Shown here: positions 61,272 through 64,000 of the stretch, piece after piece
Layout: each line of letters opens with the position of its first letter
How positions within the stretch are numbered: position 1 is the stretch's first letter
Origin: Labrys sp. WJW
GTDB lineage: Bacteria; Pseudomonadota; Alphaproteobacteria; Rhizobiales; Labraceae
Assembly: GCF_001676615.1 (NCBI RefSeq)
Contig: NZ_LYXZ01000001.1
Location: forward strand, 186,001-250,000
Length of the DNA: 64,000 nucleotides
Direction of reading: 5' to 3'
Program-made: the position numbers and the translations under genes
The notes under the pieces: model-generated
Told to the model about the DNA's origin: nothing
The model's database searches: none
Seen by the model: only the letters and a program-made list of their open reading frames with translations

Positions 61272-62453
61272 CTACTCCGCGAGGCCGGCCGTCCGGGTGG
61301 CGATGCTGCCCGGCTGGGGCGCGACCTTCTGGCCGGGCCGGGCCCGTAGCAGGCCGTTGACGACGATACGGTCGTCCGGGCCGAGGCCGCTGGTCACCAC
61401 CCTCAACCCATCCGGTCGACTCGGACCCAGTCCGACCGTGGCGGCCTGCAGGGCGTTGTCCGGCCCCAGCTTCAGCACGATGCGGCTCGCCTGGTCGGTG
61501 AGGATGGCGGTCTCGGGGATCAGCAGCGCCGGATAGTCGCCGGAGGCGGCCATGCGGACCCGGCCGAACTGGCCTGGTGTAATGGCAAGGCCCGGATTGG
61601 CGAGCGTGGCACGGGCGCGGATGGTGCCGGCGCCCGGCTCCAGTCGATTGTCGACGAAGCTGAGGACACCGTCATTGGACCAGGCCGTCTCGCCATCCGG
61701 CCGGGCCTGGACGGCAACGCCCTTGTCGCGCATCGACGGCATGGCTCCCGCCTTCATGGCGCGCTCATGGCGCAGGAAATCCCGTTCGCTCATGTCGAAG
61801 ACGAAGTCGACCGGATCGAGCGCCACGATGGTGGTGAGAACCGTGCCGCTGTCGGAGACGAGGCTGCCGACATCCAGCCGGCGATTGGAGACCCGTCCGG
61901 CAATCGGGGCTCGGATGGTTGCAAATTCCAGATCCAGTTCAGCCCGGCGCAGGGTGGCCTGCGCCGTCTCGATCGCAGCATCGGCCGCCGCCTTTTGCTG
62001 CAGGCGCTGATCGAGCGTGGAACGCGAGACGGCCGCCGTGCCGGCGAGCTGGCGGGCCCGCTCCAGTTCCTGACCGGCCAGATCTGCCTGTGCCCCCGCG
62101 CTCTTGAGCTGGGCCTTGGCCATGTCGAGCGAGGCCTGATAGGTACGCCGGTCGATGACGAAGAGCACACGGCCTTTTTCGACCAGTTGTCCGTCCTCGA
62201 AATTGATGGCGTCGAGATAGCCCGGCACCCGCGCCCTGATCTCGACCATGGCGCTGGCCTGGAAGCGGCCTGCGAATTCCTGCGTATCGACGACGCGCAT
62301 CTGCAGGGGCTGGGATACGACGACCGAGGGTGCGGGACGGGCGGGTGCCTGCGTCACGGCTGCCCGTGCCTGATAGAGGTTCCATCCGGCAGCGCTCATG
62401 CCAACCAGCATTGCCAGGCCAGCCAACCCTGTGATTGCCTTTGCATTCTTCAA
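61272..62453 (-). CDS. RND efflux periplasmic adaptor (membrane-fusion protein)
   Basis: This 393-residue adaptor has an N-terminal membrane helix (AITGLAGLAMLVGMSAAGWN), a lipoyl/barrel-sandwich half (RARVPGYLDAINFEDGQLVE), an alpha-hairpin (QADLAGQELERARQLAGTAA onward), and the second lipoyl half with IRAPIAGRVSNRRLDVGSLV, then a beta-barrel. The start is set at TTG 62453, which has GGAG seven bases upstream and gives the usual family length; an upstream frame extends further but without adaptor features. The pump gene follows after three bases. Confidence 0.93.
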   Translation of the reverse strand: MKNAKAITGLAGLAMLVGMSAAGWNLYQARAAVTQAPARPAPSVVVSQPLQMRVVDTQEFAGRFQASAMVEIRARVPGYLDAINFEDGQLVEKGRVLFVIDRRTYQASLDMAKAQLKSAGAQADLAGQELERARQLAGTAAVSRSTLDQRLQQKAAADAAIETAQATLRRAELDLEFATIRAPIAGRVSNRRLDVGSLVSDSGTVLTTIVALDPVDFVFDMSERDFLRHERAMKAGAMPSMRDKGVAVQARPDGETAWSNDGVLSFVDNRLEPGAGTIRARATLANPGLAITPGQFGRVRMAASGDYPALLIPETAILTDQASRIVLKLGPDNALQAATVGLGPSRPDGLRVVTSGLGPDDRIVVNGLLRARPGQKVAPQPGSIATRTAGLAE

Positions 62454-63324
62454 TTCGGTGCTCCGCGCCTTGCATCTGCCGGCGTTCCGCCTGCGGAACA
62501 CCATCGCCGCGGGCCAGATTGATCGAAGCCTGTCCTGAAAGTATGCCGGCCGGGGGCAGAGATTGTCGAAGGATGTGCCGGGTTTGCTGCGCCGCACAAT
62601 TTGCGACAAACTCGAGGCCTTTTGTCCCGGCGGGGTCCTATCGCGTTCTTCAAGCCAAGGCAGCTAGCACCCGAAGGTTGTCTGGACCCGGCAAACCGGA
62701 AGCATGCGCCTTACCCAGATCTTTCTGCAAAGCATCTTATCTCCTCAAAGTCATAGTAAATTTATAAATACATCTTTCATATAAAATTGAAACTATAAGT
62801 TTATTGAGTAATATATAAACAAAATTGTATCTACATTGACTTCAATTTCACGGGAAAATATCTTTCTTTTTCACGCGAAAGAGCTCATAAAACGCCCTCA
62901 GGGCATGTCTCGCCAGAGACGTACGTAAGAGACTATGGATCGTGATATCAGGAAGAAATTTTATCGCTGCGGCATCTTGTAAAAATCCAATCGTCATCTA
63001 AGGTTGCCCGTATCTACACTAGGTTTGATTTCACCAAACGAGCTTAACCGCAGTGTTTTGCAAAGCTTGAGAGTTTCGGATCGAAGGGATGGCGTCGACG
63101 CCCGGAAATTCGGGCTGACAGTTCTCCGTCGACATGATTTCGATCGAGCCGGCGGCCATCCATTGCTTGGATCATATGGTACATGCCCTTTGGGGACTAG
63201 AGCTGCGGGCAGGTATGTAGTGTAGATTGAAAAGGCGACGTATCGTGCTGCAGGGAAGTCCTGGGTTTCGTTGCTTATTCAGATTTGATGTGTGTCTTGT
63301 TTCTTTTCGGGATTGCACGGCATC
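62454..63324. other. 0.87-kb intergenic region with an AT-rich core
   Basis: The region separates the divergent adaptor gene and the solute-binding-protein gene and should hold both promoters. From about 62,740 to 62,880 it is strongly AT-rich. A 73-codon frame at 63004-63225 has no ribosome site or recognisable feature and is not called. No RNA gene or repeat family was recognised. Confidence 0.5.
62484..62499. promoter_or_regulatory. Inverted repeat in front of the RND adaptor
   Basis: GTTCCGC (62484-62490) and GCGGAAC (62493-62499) form a perfect 7-bp inverted repeat with a two-base centre, 30 bases upstream of the adaptor start. It could be an operator or a 5' UTR hairpin. Confidence 0.35.
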
Positions 63325-64000
63325 ATGATCAGCAGGCGCCTTCTTTTTCTGGCAGCACCTGTCCTTGCCATCTCGCCGGTTTCGGCAGCAACGCAGCCCG
63401 AGCAGTCCGACGAGCTTCCCGCGACGGCGCTATTGGTGGGCGACATCCAGGACATTCTGGCGCGCAAGGCCCTGGTCGTCGCCATGCCGGCGTTCCAATC
63501 CTTGCCGTTCTTCGGAGGGAGCCAAGACACGCCGCAGGGTATCGATGCCGATACCAGCCAGCAGCTTGCCGACGCCCTTGGGGTGAAGCTGGTGCTCGAC
63601 CGCAGCTCCCCCACTTTCGATGGCGCAGTCGCGCTGATCGAGCAGGGCCGAGCCGACATCGTCGTCGCCAAGCTGAGCCGTACCCTCGGTCGGGCACGAA
63701 ACATCAGTTATTCGCGTCCCTATGCCCAGCTGAGCCATGCCCTGATCATCAATCGGGTTCGTTTCGCGATCCTCGCCAATGGAAGGCAGCCGGAAGACGT
63801 CGTGCGCTCTTTCGATGGCGAATTGGGCGTGATCGCCGGATCCTCGTTCGAATATTACGCGCGAAACAATTTCACCAAGGCGAAGGTGCGGACTTTCCTG
63901 GCCTGGCAGGAACTGGTCGTAGCGGTGCGGGAGGGCCACGTAGACGCGGCCTATCGCGACGATCTGGAAATCAAGCGCCTGCTGCACGAGGACCCGTCGC
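63325..64000 (+). CDS. Family-3 extracellular solute-binding protein (partial, C-terminus off window)
   Basis: From ATG 63325 the frame stays open for 225 codons to the right edge. The signal peptide covers about 1-22 (RRLLFLAAPVLAISPVSAA). The mature part has the family-3 layout: ALVVAMPAFQSLPFFGG, GIDADTSQQLADALGVKL, LIEQGRADIVVAKLSRTLGR, SYSRPYAQLS and DGELGVIAGSSFEYYARNNF. It probably binds an amino acid or similar solute in the periplasm. Other genes of its transporter would lie outside the window. Confidence 0.88.
   Translation, partial: MISRRLLFLAAPVLAISPVSAATQPEQSDELPATALLVGDIQDILARKALVVAMPAFQSLPFFGGSQDTPQGIDADTSQQLADALGVKLVLDRSSPTFDGAVALIEQGRADIVVAKLSRTLGRARNISYSRPYAQLSHALIINRVRFAILANGRQPEDVVRSFDGELGVIAGSSFEYYARNNFTKAKVRTFLAWQELVVAVREGHVDAAYRDDLEIKRLLHEDPS

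Noticed and set aside
63004-63225. 73-codon plus-strand frame
   Set aside because: No Shine-Dalgarno sequence and no recognisable feature; it lies within the probable regulatory region.
1-64000. tRNA genes, CRISPR arrays, insertion sequences or prophage
   Set aside because: No cloverleaf, regularly spaced repeat, transposase or integrase was recognised on either strand by reading; a tool-based scan could still reveal a small RNA.

Overview
The window looks like chromosomal DNA of a plant- or soil-associated alphaproteobacterium, most likely Hyphomicrobiales (Rhizobiales). The basis is its high GC content, the divergent acdR/acdS pair (ACC deaminase with its Lrp-type regulator, typical of rhizobia and plant-associated relatives), a membrane quinoprotein glucose dehydrogenase, and rhizobial-style sugar uptake and exopolysaccharide (EPS) genes. 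No rRNA, tRNA, CRISPR, integrase or insertion sequence was recognised. Coding is dense except for two AT-rich stretches near 54.5 kb and 62.8 kb.

Layout. (a) 1-6.3 kb, minus strand: sugar uptake and catabolism, read as rhamnulokinase-like kinase, DeoR regulator, class II aldolase, SDR dehydrogenase, LacI regulator and a sugar-binding protein cut by the window edge. Operator-like repeats lie in front of several of these genes. (b) 6.5-8.3 kb: acdR and acdS divergent, with a large hairpin closing acdS. (c) 8.4-13.8 kb, plus strand: AraC regulator, PhzF-family protein, polar amino-acid ABC transporter (binding protein, permease, ATPase) and a serine hydrolase of the class C beta-lactamase/NylB type. 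(d) 13.8-16.2 kb: gcd, minus strand.

(e) 16.4-54.4 kb: a very large EPS locus. A minus-strand block holds a GT4 glycosyltransferase, the polyprenyl-phosphate sugar-1-phosphate transferase that would start the repeat unit, and a phosphoprotein-phosphatase-like enzyme. The plus strand then carries a Wza-like export lipoprotein, a beta-barrel outer-membrane protein, a Cys-rich secreted protein, a NusG/RfaH-like antiterminator, a Wzy-like polymerase behind a structured leader with an ops-like sequence, a Wzz/BY-kinase, an amidotransferase of the asparagine-synthase family, a Wzm/Wzt-type ABC exporter, a dozen glycosyltransferases, an FkbM methyltransferase, a second polymerase-like membrane protein, a NodU-type carbamoyltransferase, and finally a divergent exosortase with a small partner. 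From 28.1 to 50.7 kb almost every junction overlaps or has only a few bases between genes, so this looks like one translationally coupled operon. Convergent to it on the minus strand are a UDP-glucuronate decarboxylase-like enzyme, a secreted protein with a PEP-CTERM-like tail (Pro-rich motif, membrane span, Arg-rich end), and an unknown membrane protein. A second FkbM methyltransferase follows.

(f) 54.4-64 kb: a poorly coding stretch with a small predicted membrane protein, a two-component system, an RND efflux pump with its adaptor, a second AT-rich gap, and a family-3 solute-binding protein cut by the right edge.

The two observations I consider most worth follow-up are the exosortase / CTERM-protein pair inside the EPS locus, and the NusG paralogue sitting directly upstream of a two-hairpin leader with an ops-like element.
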